Numbered from the stretch's first letter, positions 42,312-53,411 are shown. The stretch: 64,000 bases of DNA from Verrucomicrobiaceae bacterium (GCA_016795485.1 JAEUHM010000027.1:1-64000); one strand, 5' to 3'. The notes: generated from the letters alone by a model not told the origin. Made by a program: numbers and translations.

Positions 42312-45300
42312 TCAAGGGGCAGCTGCCATCCTGATCTCGCCGCCAAAGTAGGTGCTGGTGGGGTTCAGGAATGTGGCGGTGGCACGGGTGCCTGCCAACC
42401 CGTCAAGGCCCGGCACGGCAATGCCGTTGAACAAGAGACTGGTCCCGGTAGGTGACTTGACGTTGCCACTAAGGATCCCGTTGGACATGATGCGGACTAG
42501 AACGAGTGGGGAGCCAACCTGTGTGAAGGTGTTGGACGTGGTCAACGTGAGGCCTGGACTTGCCGGCAAGGTGTAGCCACCACCTGTTACTGTGGCTGCA
42601 AGTCTGCCAGCGCCATTAGTAGTGAGGATGCGAACGCCTGCGGCAGGTGCCACGTACTTGCCGCCCGTTACACTGTAGGAAGCGGCTAACGGAGACGCAT
42701 AGCTGGCACCCCGTGGCAGCGTTTGGGCCGGACGCACAAAGCCACACGTGCCACTCACAGAGCCGCCCAAGCTTACATCCAGCAGGCCGGCCAACGAAGC
42801 ACGTGGAAGCGTCTTGGCACCGATCAAGAACAGAGGAGCCTCGTCACCCACAACCAAAGATACTGCGCCAGACACGGGCAGTGCATCTGGCCCGCGCCCC
42901 GATGCCGTGATGGTGCCATCAAGGCCGACCCGCAACCGCAACCACCCTTGGCTGGATGGAAGTCCAGGCTGACCGGGCAGCGCTGTCAGCCCCACATGGT
43001 AGAAACCACGGCTGGCAAGAGGAATAGGGGAACTGGCTGAGTAAGCATGCCGAATGGCACGTCCAGTCGTAACCTGTGCTCCATTGGTTGCCGTGATGTG
43101 GATATGTTGGCGGGGCTCTATGGTAGAAGCGCCTGCGGCAAATGCCTCAATGCTGACCGGCACTGTGCCTGCCATCAGGGATAGCTTTCCAGCTGAGTCC
43201 AGGCTCTGAATGAACGTCACCGTGCGGTCACGAAACACACACCGCCCAGATGCAAGCCCCGTGGTGCCGATGGTTGCTCGGAAATGACCGTCGGCAAGGC
43301 CATCACCATCGTCTAGCAAGCCGGAATAGCTGCCTGCGATCAGGCTATACCGAGCCACAGTGATCGTAGCTGTCGAACTAGCACCCGAAGGATCTTCTAC
43401 CGTGTAACTGAAGGTATCGGATGTGGTGAAAGTCGTTTTCTTGGTGAAGGTAATGCTGTTGGCCGTGAAGGTCACGGTGCCATGTGCCGGTGTGCCGACT
43501 GCTACGATGGTGAGGGCATCGTTATCGGCATCCGTATCATTTGCCAAAGGGCTGATGATTACACTGGCTCCGTTGAAGCGAATGCTGTCCGCCACGGCGA
43601 CGGGAGCGCGATTGCCCTGGATGACATTGAATGAACGATCGACTGAAGTGGCGGCATTGTAATCGTTTACGCCACCAGCTTGCAGGGCGCGGACCGTCAC
43701 CTGGCCTGGCGTGCCTGCCAGAGTCAAGGTGTTGCCCATGAGTGCAGCTGGACCGCTGACTAGACTGAAGGAAACAGGCAATCCGCTACTGGCTGTGGCT
43801 GAGAGTGTGATGGGCGCGGCATCTGTGAGAACATCGGGCAGGGCTGCAAAGTCTATCGTCTGCGATAGCTGGATATCCGCGATCTGCACACTGATCTGCC
43901 TAACAAAGATCAGGCTACCATCGTCTGTGGCCTGCACGCGGATGGAGTAGCTGTTCTTCACCTCGAAGTCTGTGGTAGAGTTGATGTTCAGTGTGTTCCC
44001 AGAGATGGAGAAAGCACCGTTGTCCGTGTCGCCTGCACCACTGACGAGGCTGAAGCTGTGCATTGCACCAGCATCTTCATCGACTGCGCTTAATGTGCCG
44101 ACCGTGGCGTTGGCGGCGTTGTTTTCCGCGATCGCACTTGGACTAAGAGTGATGTCCGTGGGTGCCTCGTTGACGTTCGTGATGGTCACGGTCAGTGCCT
44201 GAGTGACTGATTGGGCAGGATCGCCGTCATCGGTGGCGGTCACGTTCACCTCATAAACGTTGTCCATGTCAGAGTCCTGTGGTGTTTCAAAGTCACGCGC
44301 ACTGATAAAGGTCAGTGCTCCAGACACGGAGTCGATTGCGAACTTGTTGGCATCAGCACCGCCATCCGGAGCAATTGTCACGACCTCGCCGATGTTGAGT
44401 TCTTCAATAGTGATGGTGGTAACTGAAGCCGTATTCTCTGTTACAGAAACACTGGCGCTGCTGGTGATGGAAGGGGGCGATTTCACATCCACGACCACAC
44501 TCTCTGCAGCAGCCGAAGTGGCATCTCCATCCGTAAGCTGGTAGCTGAACGTCTGCTCGCCGCCGTTTACGGGCACAAACACCACACGCCGACTGGGATC
44601 GGTAAGTTCGGTCGGAACGGTTGTGATTGGATCAAGGGAACCGAACTGCTTCAGCGTGCCGGAGACCGGAAGGGCGGTGATGATGGCACGGAGTGCAGTC
44701 GTGGGTGAATCAACATCGAATCCGCCCAGCGTCAGAGTCAAGTTGGAGGAGAAAAACGTCCGTGCGCGAGCGATGCCTGAACCAGAGAGCGCCCAGGTGG
44801 CACTGCCTGAGACAATGGCGTGATTGCCACTTACTGAACTGTCGGTCAACGTGCTACCGCTGCCTTCATCGAAGTGATAAAGAGCTACCAGACCCGTCTC
44901 AGAGCCAGTTAGACGCTGACGGTAGTTTTGGGTGATCTCAGAGGCGCTCACAGGCCGGTCCCAGAGGCGGACTTCGTCGATCTCACCGGCTAGATACTCA
45001 CCAAACATACTATCAAACCTTGCGATCGTCAGCGGAGAACCGCTGGTCTGTGGCTCCTTGGTTGCGGGAGCAGAGGCGTTGAGTACGCCGTCCACATAGA
45101 GCTTCAAAGAATCGTTCGGGTTGTCGAAAACACCGGCGATGTGGTGCCATGAGCCATCATTGATCAGTGCAGTGGACTCAACTCTGTCGAACCCACCCAC
45201 ACCATCGTCGAACCGGAAGTCTGCTTTGCCACCTACGAGACTCATCGCAAAGCGCTGGCCGCCAAGGTGAGGTTTCACCACGATTCTGCCTGTAGTAGCT

Positions 45301-48300
45301 GTCGTTTTAACCCAAGCCTCCACCGTGAATGACGGCGAGAGATGGGCCGCGATGTGCGGTGCTTCAGCCCACTGGCTAGTGCCATCAAACTGGAGCGCAG
45401 AACCGGCATAACGTGCAGTTGGGACAGCCTCAACGACGTCATTCACGCTGATGGTGAAGGTCTTCTCAAAGCTTTCCGCAGGGCTTCCGCTGTCGGTAGC
45501 CCGAACGCGAATGCTGTAGCTGCTCTTTTGCTCGAAATTGAAGCTGGCGCTGGTTTGCAGGGTGCTGCCAGAGATGTTGAAGGAGGCGTTGTCCGTATCC
45601 CCTGTGCCGCTGACGAGCACGAATGTGTGGGTCTGACTCGTTTCGGGGTCTCCTGTGGCGCTCAGCGTGCCAATGGCTGTGTTGGTAGGCTGATTTTCGT
45701 CCACACTGGCATGAGATAGCGTTAGGTCGGTGGCTGGCTCGTTAACATCCGTGATGGAGACAACGAGCGCCTTTTCATAGATGCCGCCCGCGCCATCATC
45801 CGCTTGCACACGGACGTTGTAAGTGGATTTGACTTCAAAGTTGGCGCTCTCGATCAGGCTCAAGCTACCTCCGCTGATGGTGAACAGCGCATTATCCGTG
45901 CTGCCAGCCCCACCGACGAATGTAAACATGTGGCTGGCTGCCGCATCTTCGTCTGTGGCAGACAGCGTGCCTACGACAGCCGGAGCCACAGTGTTTTCTG
46001 CCAGAGAGGACGGAGAGAGGATAATGTCGGTGGGCGCGTCGTTGATATCAGTGATCGTGATTTGAATGGACTGTTCGTAATCGGCTCCACGGTTGTCCGT
46101 GGCTTTGATTCTGACGGAGTAGCTGCTCTTGACCTCGTAGTTGGCGACGATGCCTATCTTCAACTCATTGCTCACGATGCTGAAGCTGCCGTTGTCTGCA
46201 TCCCCTGCACCGCTAGCGAGGGTGAAAGTGTGGGTGTCAGTGGTGTTGGCATCTGTGGCTGTCAGAACGCCGACTGTGGCACCCACACTGCTCTTCTCTG
46301 CGAGACTTGACGGATTCAATGCAATGGCTGTAGGCGCGTAGTTAGGCTCTGAGAGCACTACATCATTGCCGGTGCCACCCACGTAGCTGATGGCCTTCTG
46401 CACGCCGTTGATCGTGAGGATTCCACCCTCAGGAAGGCCATTGAATGTGCCCACGACAGCATCGGCGCCGTCGTTTTCGATGAGCGTGTAGCTGGCTATG
46501 GCCGAAGGAACATGACTGCCAGTGATGACAAGATTGGCGCTGCCGAGTTCTACCATGCCGCTAATGTTTAGTTTGTCATGGGAAGTGCCAGGAACGTCAC
46601 CCTCGATCTGCATGGAGAGGGTGGAACTGGAAGCCAGTGCCACCGCACCCGCAGTCATGATGCCCACACCCGCGCCAGGAGCCAGGGTGCCTCCAGAAGA
46701 GACTCCGATGGCACCAGCGATGACCCCGGAGCCGTTCAATGCTGCACCGCTCTGAACGACGACATCTGTTGCCGCCGATCCATTGGCCACATTACCATTC
46801 ACGGTGAGCGTGCCTTCTGACACCGTGGTCTGGCCTGTGTAGGTGTTGTTACCGCTGAGAACAGCAGTGCCAGTGCCTGATTTCAACAGCGCTACACTGC
46901 CTGCAAGCGGTGCGGATACAGTTCCACTCCGGAGTTCGAATCCATCCGTGCTCGTAAGTGTTCCGCTGCCAGAGATGGTGCCCCCATTGTCTACCAACAC
47001 CGCCCCGACGGAGTCTGAGAATGTGCTGAGGTTCAAGATCGCCGTAGAGCCATCCACCGTGACGGCTCCGGTGGAGAGGGCATTGGCAATGCCATACGTT
47101 AGCGTGCCTTCTGACACCGTGGTGGTGCCAGTGTGTCCATTGTTGCCACTGAGGACCAGTGTGCCCGCCCCCTTCTTCTGCAAGCCGCCAGTGGTCACGG
47201 CTGAAGCGCCAGTAAGGGTCAACGTGTTCGTTGTGATGTCCCACACGGCCACCTTGCCTGGATTGATGGTGTAGCTACGGTTGGAACTGGAACTCGCCCC
47301 AGTGTATTGCAGGGTGCCGCCATCGAAAACTAGATTTGCAGCCGTGCTTGTAGCTTGCCCTATACCACCAGCTACGCCTCCATTCCCGATGCTGCTAACA
47401 CTGACTACTCCACCCGCAATGGTCGTCACTCCATTGTAAGAGTTGGTGCCAGAAAGCGTCTGCGTCCCAGAGCCAATCTTGGTTACCGAGCCCCCGCTTC
47501 CCGTGATAGTGCCTGAAAAACTTTTGCTGCTGTTGTCGCCACCTATGACTATACCCTTACTGCCAAGCACCACGGCACCAGTAGAGCCCGCGAGTGAACC
47601 GAGCGCTGTGACGCTATCACTAATTGCGGAAACATTGAGCGTGCCATTGCTTGGGAAAATGACGGGTGATTCCACAGGTAGGGCACCTGCTCCGTTCAGG
47701 CGCACCGTCCCGGCACCTACTTGGGTGCTTCCGCCGTAGCTGCAAGGCACGTTGATGTTAAGTGTGTTCACATAGGAAGCCAGATCGGAGGTAACGGAAG
47801 ACCCTGATATCCCAACGGTATTAATGTTGATAGTACCACTGCCGCTAAACGTTGTGGTGACCGCATCCTTCTCCAGCCCACTGTTGATGTTAAGCACCTG
47901 GCTTGAGCCCACAATGATGGAGTTACTGCCAGTAAGTGTAAGCAATCCAGTCAGCGTGCTAGTGCCACCAGTGGTTGAAATACTGCCGCTACCACTGTTG
48001 GTGATACTGGTGTTGGTGAGAGTGCTATTGGACAGATTGATACTACCGGTACCTGATGCTTGGAGAACGCCGTCCGTAACGGTACACCCCACGATATCAA
48101 CAATCCCATTCACAGAACGAATGATGCCACTGAGGTTCGCAATAGTTAGAGCTTCCAAGGAAGTCTTTATACCGCCTGTTGATTCGATTATGCCTTCATT
48201 GGTTAGATTGCCATTCTTTATGCGTAAGCCGAAGGAACTTCCTGCGGCGCTTCTCATGATGCCGGATGAAGTGTTGTTTATTCCCCCGGCATTGGGATCG

Positions 48301-50975
48301 ATCTCGAGCCAATTTCCTTGATTAGCGATGATGGTGCCAGAGTTCGTCAATGACATCAGGTTATTGCCAATAAAGCCCTGCCCTTGAATCGTATGTCCTG
48401 CACTGTTGATAAGATGATCCGTACCAGCCTCTCCCGAGATAAAGTTGCCGCTGTTGTAGGCAACCAAGGTTAAAGCACCACTGCCATTGAGTGTCACGGT
48501 TCCAATGACCTTGAGGTTGATGTCCGCATTGTTATTAAATATCACGCTACCGTCATTCTGGAAGCTGCCGGCCCCATTGAGTTTTAGCGTAGAGCCAGGC
48601 TCCAGCCTCACTACGCCACCTGCGGGGTTTGTGAGCGTTCCGTTAAATGTGTTGTTCCCGATGACGATGATTGTTCCCGTTGAGCTATTTGTTAGACTCC
48701 CCCCTGACGTGGTGGATCCGTTGACGACTAGTTGGCCGTTACCAACAGTCCGAATGGAGCCGCCGGTGTTGTCAATGGTTAACGCATCCAGCGTGGTTCT
48801 GCCTCCAGCTGTAGCTTCGATCACTCCTTCATTCGTTAGGTTACCATTTTTGACGGTGAGGCCAAAATTACTTCCAGAAGCTCCACGCATGATTCCGGTG
48901 GAAGTATTGGTGATACCTCCAGCATTGGGATCCATCTCCAAAAAGTTTCCCTGGTTAGCAATGATGGTTCCTGAGTTGGTAAGTGCCATCAGGTTGCTGC
49001 CGAAGTAACCTTGTCCTTGAATGGTGTGACCGCTGGCGTTGGTGAGCCGCTCGGTCCCCGCATCGCCACGTATGAAGTTGCCATGGTTATACATCTGCAT
49101 CGTCAAGCTTCCCGCGCCCGAGAGGGTGACGTCACCGACGATGCGCAGTGTCACGTCCGAGTTGTTGTTGAACGCAATGCTGCCGTCATTCACATAAGTG
49201 CCACCGGTTTGCAGCCTGAGGGTTGACCCGCTTTCGAGTCGGATGACTCCACCTGTAGGATTTGTCACACTGCCCCCGAACGTACTTGTGCCCAATATGG
49301 TAATGGTCGCCCCGGAACTACTTTGAAGAGAACCGCTTGCTATTGTGCTATTGTTTACCTGCAATGTCCCGGCAGACAAAAGTGTGTTTCCTGTGTGATT
49401 CAGTGATGCGCCATTCAGGGTAAGGGTCCCAGTTCCAGTCTTGGTCAAGCCACCACCAACTCCGCTTGTGGTGCCGGAAAATGTTGTTCCTCCTCCTACA
49501 TTCAAGGTCTTGCTACCGAGAACCAGAGAGCTCCCAGCAACCCCCGCAATGGAACCCCAAGTCACACTAGCCGGGGTTATACCGGAGATGTCCACTGATG
49601 CACTGGCGCCAGACAGGTTCACGGCCATTGAAGACACTAGACTTCCAGAGCCGGAAAGCACCAATTTACCCCCGCTGACAGTAGTGGTTCCCGAATAGGT
49701 ATTTGCGGCAGCGAGCACAAGCGTACCCGCACCCGCCTTGGTCAAGCCGCCGGTACCGCTAACGACGGCACTAATGGTCAGATCATCCGTGGCGGCGGAA
49801 CTATCGTCTACCGTATAAGTGCGAGTAGCGCTGCCCAGCGAAAGGTTGCCTGTGATACTTGCCCCTTGTGGGTTGTTTGTGGCAATGAAGTTGACCGGAC
49901 CATTGACTGTGAGGGTTCCGGCACCCGTTTGCACCTCCGAAGTGGCTCCGTTTGCACCGCCCATTGTCAAACCTGGGATCGTGTCCGTCCTACCACTCAA
50001 GTCTAGGGTAGCAGTCGAGCTAACCAATGGATCCAGTACAACCACGCTGTTGTCGGAAAGCACATTATTGGCTCCGGACCGCAACGTGCCCTGGATAATC
50101 GTAGTGGCTCCAGAATGCACTGAACTAGCAGTAGTATTGGCAAGAGTCAGGACTGCGGTGCCAGACTTGGTTAAGCTCAACGCTTTGTCAGACGCGCTCG
50201 CGCCGTTCCGGAAGAAGCCACTGAAGGTACAGTCTGCATTGTTCTGGACCATGATAGTGCCAGGTGCGAGAGTTGAGGCGTTCCATACGCTTCCAGAGTT
50301 CGCTGTGGCTGAACTAAGAGACGAGACAGTGACCAATAAACCCTTCACTTGGAGAGCAGCAAATGCAGCACCCGTGAACGTTAATGCATTCGGAGATGCC
50401 GTATTAAGCGCACCACTGTTTGTTACCGTAAAAGTAGAGTTTTGAACCGTGACTCCACCTGTGAAGGAGTTGCTCCCCCCCAAGGTCACGTTGCCGTTGG
50501 CAATGTTGATACCGAAGGAACCTCCTGTTTCAGAGATGTTGCCGCCAATCAACAATCCAGCACCTCCATTTGCAGTAATGTTGCGTGTTCCGTTCAATAC
50601 TAGCCCAATATTCACTGATTGATTAGCGCTGGATACATTCGTCAAGTTTCCGCCGAGCGTGATAGCGTTACCGGTCAGCGTGAAAGCGCCAGCACCTGAA
50701 TTGAAGGTGATACCTCCAAAAGTAGTTTCAGCGGCAAAGTCATTCGTAGGCCCGAGTCTGGTAGCCCCAGCAAACTGCAACGCATCCCCTGCAATCGGCG
50801 CGGTGCCGCCCCAGTTCGCAGCATTGGTCCAGTTGTTGTCACCACCACCGCCGGTCCAAACTTGCTGCCCATGGACCGTGTTGAGGAGCAAAGTGGCAAT
50901 CAACAAAGCGAGAGTGCCTTTAGTTGGATTGAGAAGGCTGAAGTTACCCTTGCAGCGGCTTACGAATGCATTCAT
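42312..50975 (-). CDS. giant autotransporter-repeat/cadherin/LamG surface protein
   Basis: A 2,887-residue secreted protein. After a signal peptide ending TLLLNTVHG it has a long beta-helix of autotransporter-associated repeats (GTLTLNG, YSGTTTVSGGKLVLSG) to about residue 1,540. Next come three cadherin-like repeats (LAEN..., TITDINDAPT; about 1,548-1,840), a LamG/concanavalin-like domain (SFTVEAWVKT, WHHIAGVFD, about 1,860-2,040), a further pair of cadherin-like repeats (about 2,170-2,330), Ig-like modules and a C-terminal region (2,548-2,887) with three repeats of the SGLLDDGDG/ATIGTTG type. Residues 548-743 and 762-957 are near-duplicates. No C-terminal beta-barrel is seen, so export and anchoring differ from true autotransporters. 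An adhesin role is likely. Confidence 0.85.
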   Translation of the reverse strand: MNAFVSRCKGNFSLLNPTKGTLALLIATLLLNTVHGQQVWTGGGGDNNWTNAANWGGTAPIAGDALQFAGATRLGPTNDFAAETTFGGITFNSGAGAFTLTGNAITLGGNLTNVSSANQSVNIGLVLNGTRNITANGGAGLLIGGNISETGGSFGINIANGNVTLGGSNSFTGGVTVQNSTFTVTNSGALNTASPNALTFTGAAFAALQVKGLLVTVSSLSSATANSGSVWNASTLAPGTIMVQNNADCTFSGFFRNGASASDKALSLTKSGTAVLTLANTTASSVHSGATTIIQGTLRSGANNVLSDNSVVVLDPLVSSTATLDLSGRTDTIPGLTMGGANGATSEVQTGAGTLTVNGPVNFIATNNPQGASITGNLSLGSATRTYTVDDSSAATDDLTISAVVSGTGGLTKAGAGTLVLAAANTYSGTTTVSGGKLVLSGSGSLVSSMAVNLSGASASVDISGITPASVTWGSIAGVAGSSLVLGSKTLNVGGGTTFSGTTSGVGGGLTKTGTGTLTLNGASLNHTGNTLLSAGTLQVNNSTIASGSLQSSSGATITILGTSTFGGSVTNPTGGVIRLESGSTLRLQTGGTYVNDGSIAFNNNSDVTLRIVGDVTLSGAGSLTMQMYNHGNFIRGDAGTERLTNASGHTIQGQGYFGSNLMALTNSGTIIANQGNFLEMDPNAGGITNTSTGIMRGASGSNFGLTVKNGNLTNEGVIEATAGGRTTLDALTIDNTGGSIRTVGNGQLVVNGSTTSGGSLTNSSTGTIIVIGNNTFNGTLTNPAGGVVRLEPGSTLKLNGAGSFQNDGSVIFNNNADINLKVIGTVTLNGSGALTLVAYNSGNFISGEAGTDHLINSAGHTIQGQGFIGNNLMSLTNSGTIIANQGNWLEIDPNAGGINNTSSGIMRSAAGSSFGLRIKNGNLTNEGIIESTGGIKTSLEALTIANLSGIIRSVNGIVDIVGCTVTDGVLQASGTGSINLSNSTLTNTSITNSGSGSISTTGGTSTLTGLLTLTGSNSIIVGSSQVLNINSGLEKDAVTTTFSGSGTININTVGISGSSVTSDLASYVNTLNINVPCSYGGSTQVGAGTVRLNGAGALPVESPVIFPSNGTLNVSAISDSVTALGSLAGSTGAVVLGSKGIVIGGDNSSKSFSGTITGSGGSVTKIGSGTQTLSGTNSYNGVTTIAGGVVSVSSIGNGGVAGGIGQATSTAANLVFDGGTLQYTGASSSSNRSYTINPGKVAVWDITTNTLTLTGASAVTTGGLQKKGAGTLVLSGNNGHTGTTTVSEGTLTYGIANALSTGAVTVDGSTAILNLSTFSDSVGAVLVDNGGTISGSGTLTSTDGFELRSGTVSAPLAGSVALLKSGTGTAVLSGNNTYTGQTTVSEGTLTVNGNVANGSAATDVVVQSGAALNGSGVIAGAIGVSSGGTLAPGAGVGIMTAGAVALASSSTLSMQIEGDVPGTSHDKLNISGMVELGSANLVITGSHVPSAIASYTLIENDGADAVVGTFNGLPEGGILTINGVQKAISYVGGTGNDVVLSEPNYAPTAIALNPSSLAEKSSVGATVGVLTATDANTTDTHTFTLASGAGDADNGSFSIVSNELKIGIVANYEVKSSYSVRIKATDNRGADYEQSIQITITDINDAPTDIILSPSSLAENTVAPAVVGTLSATDEDAAASHMFTFVGGAGSTDNALFTISGGSLSLIESANFEVKSTYNVRVQADDGAGGIYEKALVVSITDVNEPATDLTLSHASVDENQPTNTAIGTLSATGDPETSQTHTFVLVSGTGDTDNASFNISGSTLQTSASFNFEQKSSYSIRVRATDSGSPAESFEKTFTISVNDVVEAVPTARYAGSALQFDGTSQWAEAPHIAAHLSPSFTVEAWVKTTATTGRIVVKPHLGGQRFAMSLVGGKADFRFDDGVGGFDRVESTALINDGSWHHIAGVFDNPNDSLKLYVDGVLNASAPATKEPQTSGSPLTIARFDSMFGEYLAGEIDEVRLWDRPVSASEITQNYRQRLTGSETGLVALYHFDEGSGSTLTDSSVSGNHAIVSGSATWALSGSGIARARTFFSSNLTLTLGGFDVDSPTTALRAIITALPVSGTLKQFGSLDPITTVPTELTDPSRRVVFVPVNGGEQTFSYQLTDGDATSAAAESVVVDVKSPPSITSSASVSVTENTASVTTITIEELNIGEVVTIAPDGGADANKFAIDSVSGALTFISARDFETPQDSDMDNVYEVNVTATDDGDPAQSVTQALTVTITNVNEAPTDITLSPSAIAENNAANATVGTLSAVDEDAGAMHSFSLVSGAGDTDNGAFSISGNTLNINSTTDFEVKNSYSIRVQATDDGSLIFVRQISVQIADIQLSQTIDFAALPDVLTDAAPITLSATASSGLPVSFSLVSGPAALMGNTLTLAGTPGQVTVRALQAGGVNDYNAATSVDRSFNVIQGNRAPVAVADSIRFNGASVIISPLANDTDADNDALTIVAVGTPAHGTVTFTANSITFTKKTTFTTSDTFSYTVEDPSGASSTATITVARYSLIAGSYSGLLDDGDGLADGHFRATIGTTGLASGRCVFRDRTVTFIQSLDSAGKLSLMAGTVPVSIEAFAAGASTIEPRQHIHITATNGAQVTTGRAIRHAYSASSPIPLASRGFYHVGLTALPGQPGLPSSQGWLRLRVGLDGTITASGRGPDALPVSGAVSLVVGDEAPLFLIGAKTLPRASLAGLLDVSLGGSVSGTCGFVRPAQTLPRGASYASPLAASYSVTGGKYVAPAAGVRILTTNGAGRLAATVTGGGYTLPASPGLTLTTSNTFTQVGSPLVLVRIMSNGILSGNVKSPTGTSLLFNGIAVPGLDGLAGTRATATFLNPTSTYFGGEIRMAAAP

Positions 50976-51162
50976 GAGACAGAGAGGAGAATAGAGTTGC
51001 GCGTTGAAAGTGGCCGAAGTGAGAGATCCGGCTGAGCTTAGATCCAGAGTTTCTCCTATACCTGCTCAATCGCCGCTCAAGAGGCATTTGCGCCCTAAAA
51101 TAATGAAAATTACATTATTTGCCGCTGCTTTCAGTTGCCGTGTCCTTTGATAAGCAAGGCCA

Positions 51163-52956
51163 CTACTTCTGTCTGTTAGCTGCGTTGAAGATTTCGCCAC
51201 GCTTCATCCCTGTGCGATAAGAATCGACCACATGGCTTTTCATGAGTGCTTTCCACCGGAGAAATAGCGATTCATCCAATGGCAACTCAGGCTGAAACGC
51301 ATGCCACGGGAATGCCTCGTAGTATTGACCTTCGATGTTGTTCCCACGTTGTCCGGGTTTCTCTGGCTTGGGATGCAGACCATGCAAGCCACCAATCAAA
51401 GCCAGTGCTTGAACTTCTTCAAATATAGGGTGACCAGGCAGAATGTCGCTCACATAAGCAGTAGCGGCTCCGTGGTGATGCAAACGGGTCTGGACCTTGT
51501 GCACGGCAACATCCTGAACGCTCACATGGTCTTCAATGACCGCAGCTGCGGCGATCCCAGCAGCCTCGCCCATTGCAGCCCAGATAGGCTCAAGGCGTAG
51601 TGCACAAAAGCCAACGTGCGACGATGACGGGGCACCAGGTACGAGCAAGTTTTTGACCTTTGCAGGGACAATCGTGCCATACGGGATCTGATAAGGCGGA
51701 ACCGTCTTGTAAAACTCACCAGTGTGCCTTCCTCCATAGCGCGGGCCTTCGTGAGCAGTGCCGTGGCAGTTGTTACCGTAGTCACCAATAGCGATGCTAT
51801 CGCGATGGAGAACCGCGCGCGCATCGCCAGGGGCATGTTCTGAGTCATGCTCCGTGAAGACGCGCATTCCGATCATTCGGCGAGCCTCGCGAACGTAGAG
51901 TTGCCAGGGAAGATGTTGATTGTCGACGAACTCATCTTTGCACCAGCCAAACTCACGCGCGGCCTCTCGCATGGCTTCAGGCACGGCATCATCGTTTTGC
52001 ATGAAGTAGAGTATGCCCGCCCCATAGCTCAGATGGCGGGTAAAGATGTCCGCGCGCTCCTTTTCGGTGCCTGCTGGCCAGGCTAGGTTCTCGCCCGGCA
52101 TGGACATGCGGATGATTCCACGAGATACGTCATTGAGATCGTACTTGCGATTGGGCAGCGGTGGCAACTGGGCTTTGACGATGCACTTGCCGGGATAGCC
52201 AAATACCTTATCGATGATTCCAGGCTTCAAAAACGGAAGTGCCTCAACAAAATCTTCTCGGCGATACCCTGCTGGCTTCTGGATTGCTACTCGGTTGGTC
52301 GGATCATCCGTGGCGATGAATCTGAAGTTGTAGGCTTGTAATTGGGAATCTTCTTTCTCGGGCGCAAGGCCTTCATTGTATTTATCCTTTCCTTCTCGAC
52401 CCACATGAAAAGGAACACCGGCTCCGGCCATCAAGTCTCCTTCGTAGCTGGCATCAATGACCACCTGCGGCTCCCACGTTCGGGCCTTGCCTGACATGAC
52501 GATTCCAAGTTCTACAATGCGATTCTCGTCCAACGTGACGGTGCCGAGGCGCGCATTTTTGATGATCTGGATGCGGGCGTGACTCGCGAGCATTCGCTCA
52601 AAGATCAACTCATTGACACGTGGCTCAGCCTGGAGGCCCCGCCAACACTGCTTCACCTGCAAGGAGTCGGGGCCATACGTCTCGCGGTAATAGTCCTCGA
52701 CCGCCCGAGTGAACGTTAAATAGAAGCCGGTGATGCCCTCATAAGTACGAAAGTCGGTGTGACACAGACCCGACGTCACCATCCCGCCGAGGTGGCCAGT
52801 CGGCTCCACGAGGACAACGCTTTTTCCTTCCCGAGCGGCACCGATCGCCGCGCCAATACCACAAGGGGTGCCTCCAAAAACGAGAACATCGACTTTTTCC
52901 CGGGCATAGATCAGGTTAGAGGCGATCAGCAGTGACAAGATTGGGCGCATCAGCAT
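51163..52956 (-). CDS. exported FAD-dependent oxidoreductase
   Basis: A 597-residue protein with a signal-like N-terminus (PILSLLIASNLIYA). The FAD-binding Rossmann motif is VLVFGGTPCGIGAAIGAARE, followed by SVVLVEPTGHLGGMVTSGL. It matches the FAD_oxidored family, often annotated as xanthan lyase-like or DUF-type flavoproteins in verrucomicrobia. Substrate unknown. The ATG at 52956 overlaps the sufE stop by 7 bp; a second ATG at 52950 would give a TGATG junction. Confidence 0.85.
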   Translation of the reverse strand: MLMRPILSLLIASNLIYAREKVDVLVFGGTPCGIGAAIGAAREGKSVVLVEPTGHLGGMVTSGLCHTDFRTYEGITGFYLTFTRAVEDYYRETYGPDSLQVKQCWRGLQAEPRVNELIFERMLASHARIQIIKNARLGTVTLDENRIVELGIVMSGKARTWEPQVVIDASYEGDLMAGAGVPFHVGREGKDKYNEGLAPEKEDSQLQAYNFRFIATDDPTNRVAIQKPAGYRREDFVEALPFLKPGIIDKVFGYPGKCIVKAQLPPLPNRKYDLNDVSRGIIRMSMPGENLAWPAGTEKERADIFTRHLSYGAGILYFMQNDDAVPEAMREAAREFGWCKDEFVDNQHLPWQLYVREARRMIGMRVFTEHDSEHAPGDARAVLHRDSIAIGDYGNNCHGTAHEGPRYGGRHTGEFYKTVPPYQIPYGTIVPAKVKNLLVPGAPSSSHVGFCALRLEPIWAAMGEAAGIAAAAVIEDHVSVQDVAVHKVQTRLHHHGAATAYVSDILPGHPIFEEVQALALIGGLHGLHPKPEKPGQRGNNIEGQYYEAFPWHAFQPELPLDESLFLRWKALMKSHVVDSYRTGMKRGEIFNAANRQK

Positions 52957-53411
52957 GGCTGTGACGAAAAAGGCGTTTGATCTGAGCTTTTCAAGCGTGC
53001 AGCCGCTTCTTGCACGCGATGAAGCACATAGTAAATCGTGCGCGCTCGCAATTGAACCAGTTTCTGCCCAACTATCTGCTCTACAAAACCAGGCGTCAGT
53101 GCGATGATGTCATCAAGACGAGCATCTGCAAGGCCACGGCACAAAATCACGGCAAGCGCACGTGTCAGAGTCTGCACTTGGCACCCGAGCGACACAGCGA
53201 GACGGACTCGTCCACCTTCAAGCCGGAGGTGAATGCCCACGGTGTCGGAGCATTCGTTGTCTTTTCGCACATCCTCAAACTCAAACAACTCACCCGGCCG
53301 AGGCGAGTGCTGTTCTGCGGCATCGGCGAGCGCAATCAGCCCATCTCGGCGCTCGGCTTCTGTGAGCGACTCAAAGTGCTGAATGATCTCCTGCAATCTT
53401 GGCGGATGCAT
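52950..53411 (-). CDS. SufE-like sulfur acceptor protein
   Basis: From ATG 53411 (MHPPRLQEII) about 153 residues. It follows the SufE fold: LQEIIQHFESLTEAERRDGLIALADAA at the start, then VRKDNECSDTVGIHL where the cysteine replaces the usual VxGCxSxVW motif, then LSRALAVILCRGLADA-like sequence and FVEQIVGQKLVQLRARTIYYVLHRVQ. SufE passes persulfide from SufS to the scaffold. The cysteine is present, but the motif is divergent. The next gene overlaps its end. Confidence 0.78.
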   Translation of the reverse strand: MHPPRLQEIIQHFESLTEAERRDGLIALADAAEQHSPRPGELFEFEDVRKDNECSDTVGIHLRLEGGRVRLAVSLGCQVQTLTRALAVILCRGLADARLDDIIALTPGFVEQIVGQKLVQLRARTIYYVLHRVQEAAARLKSSDQTPFSSQPC

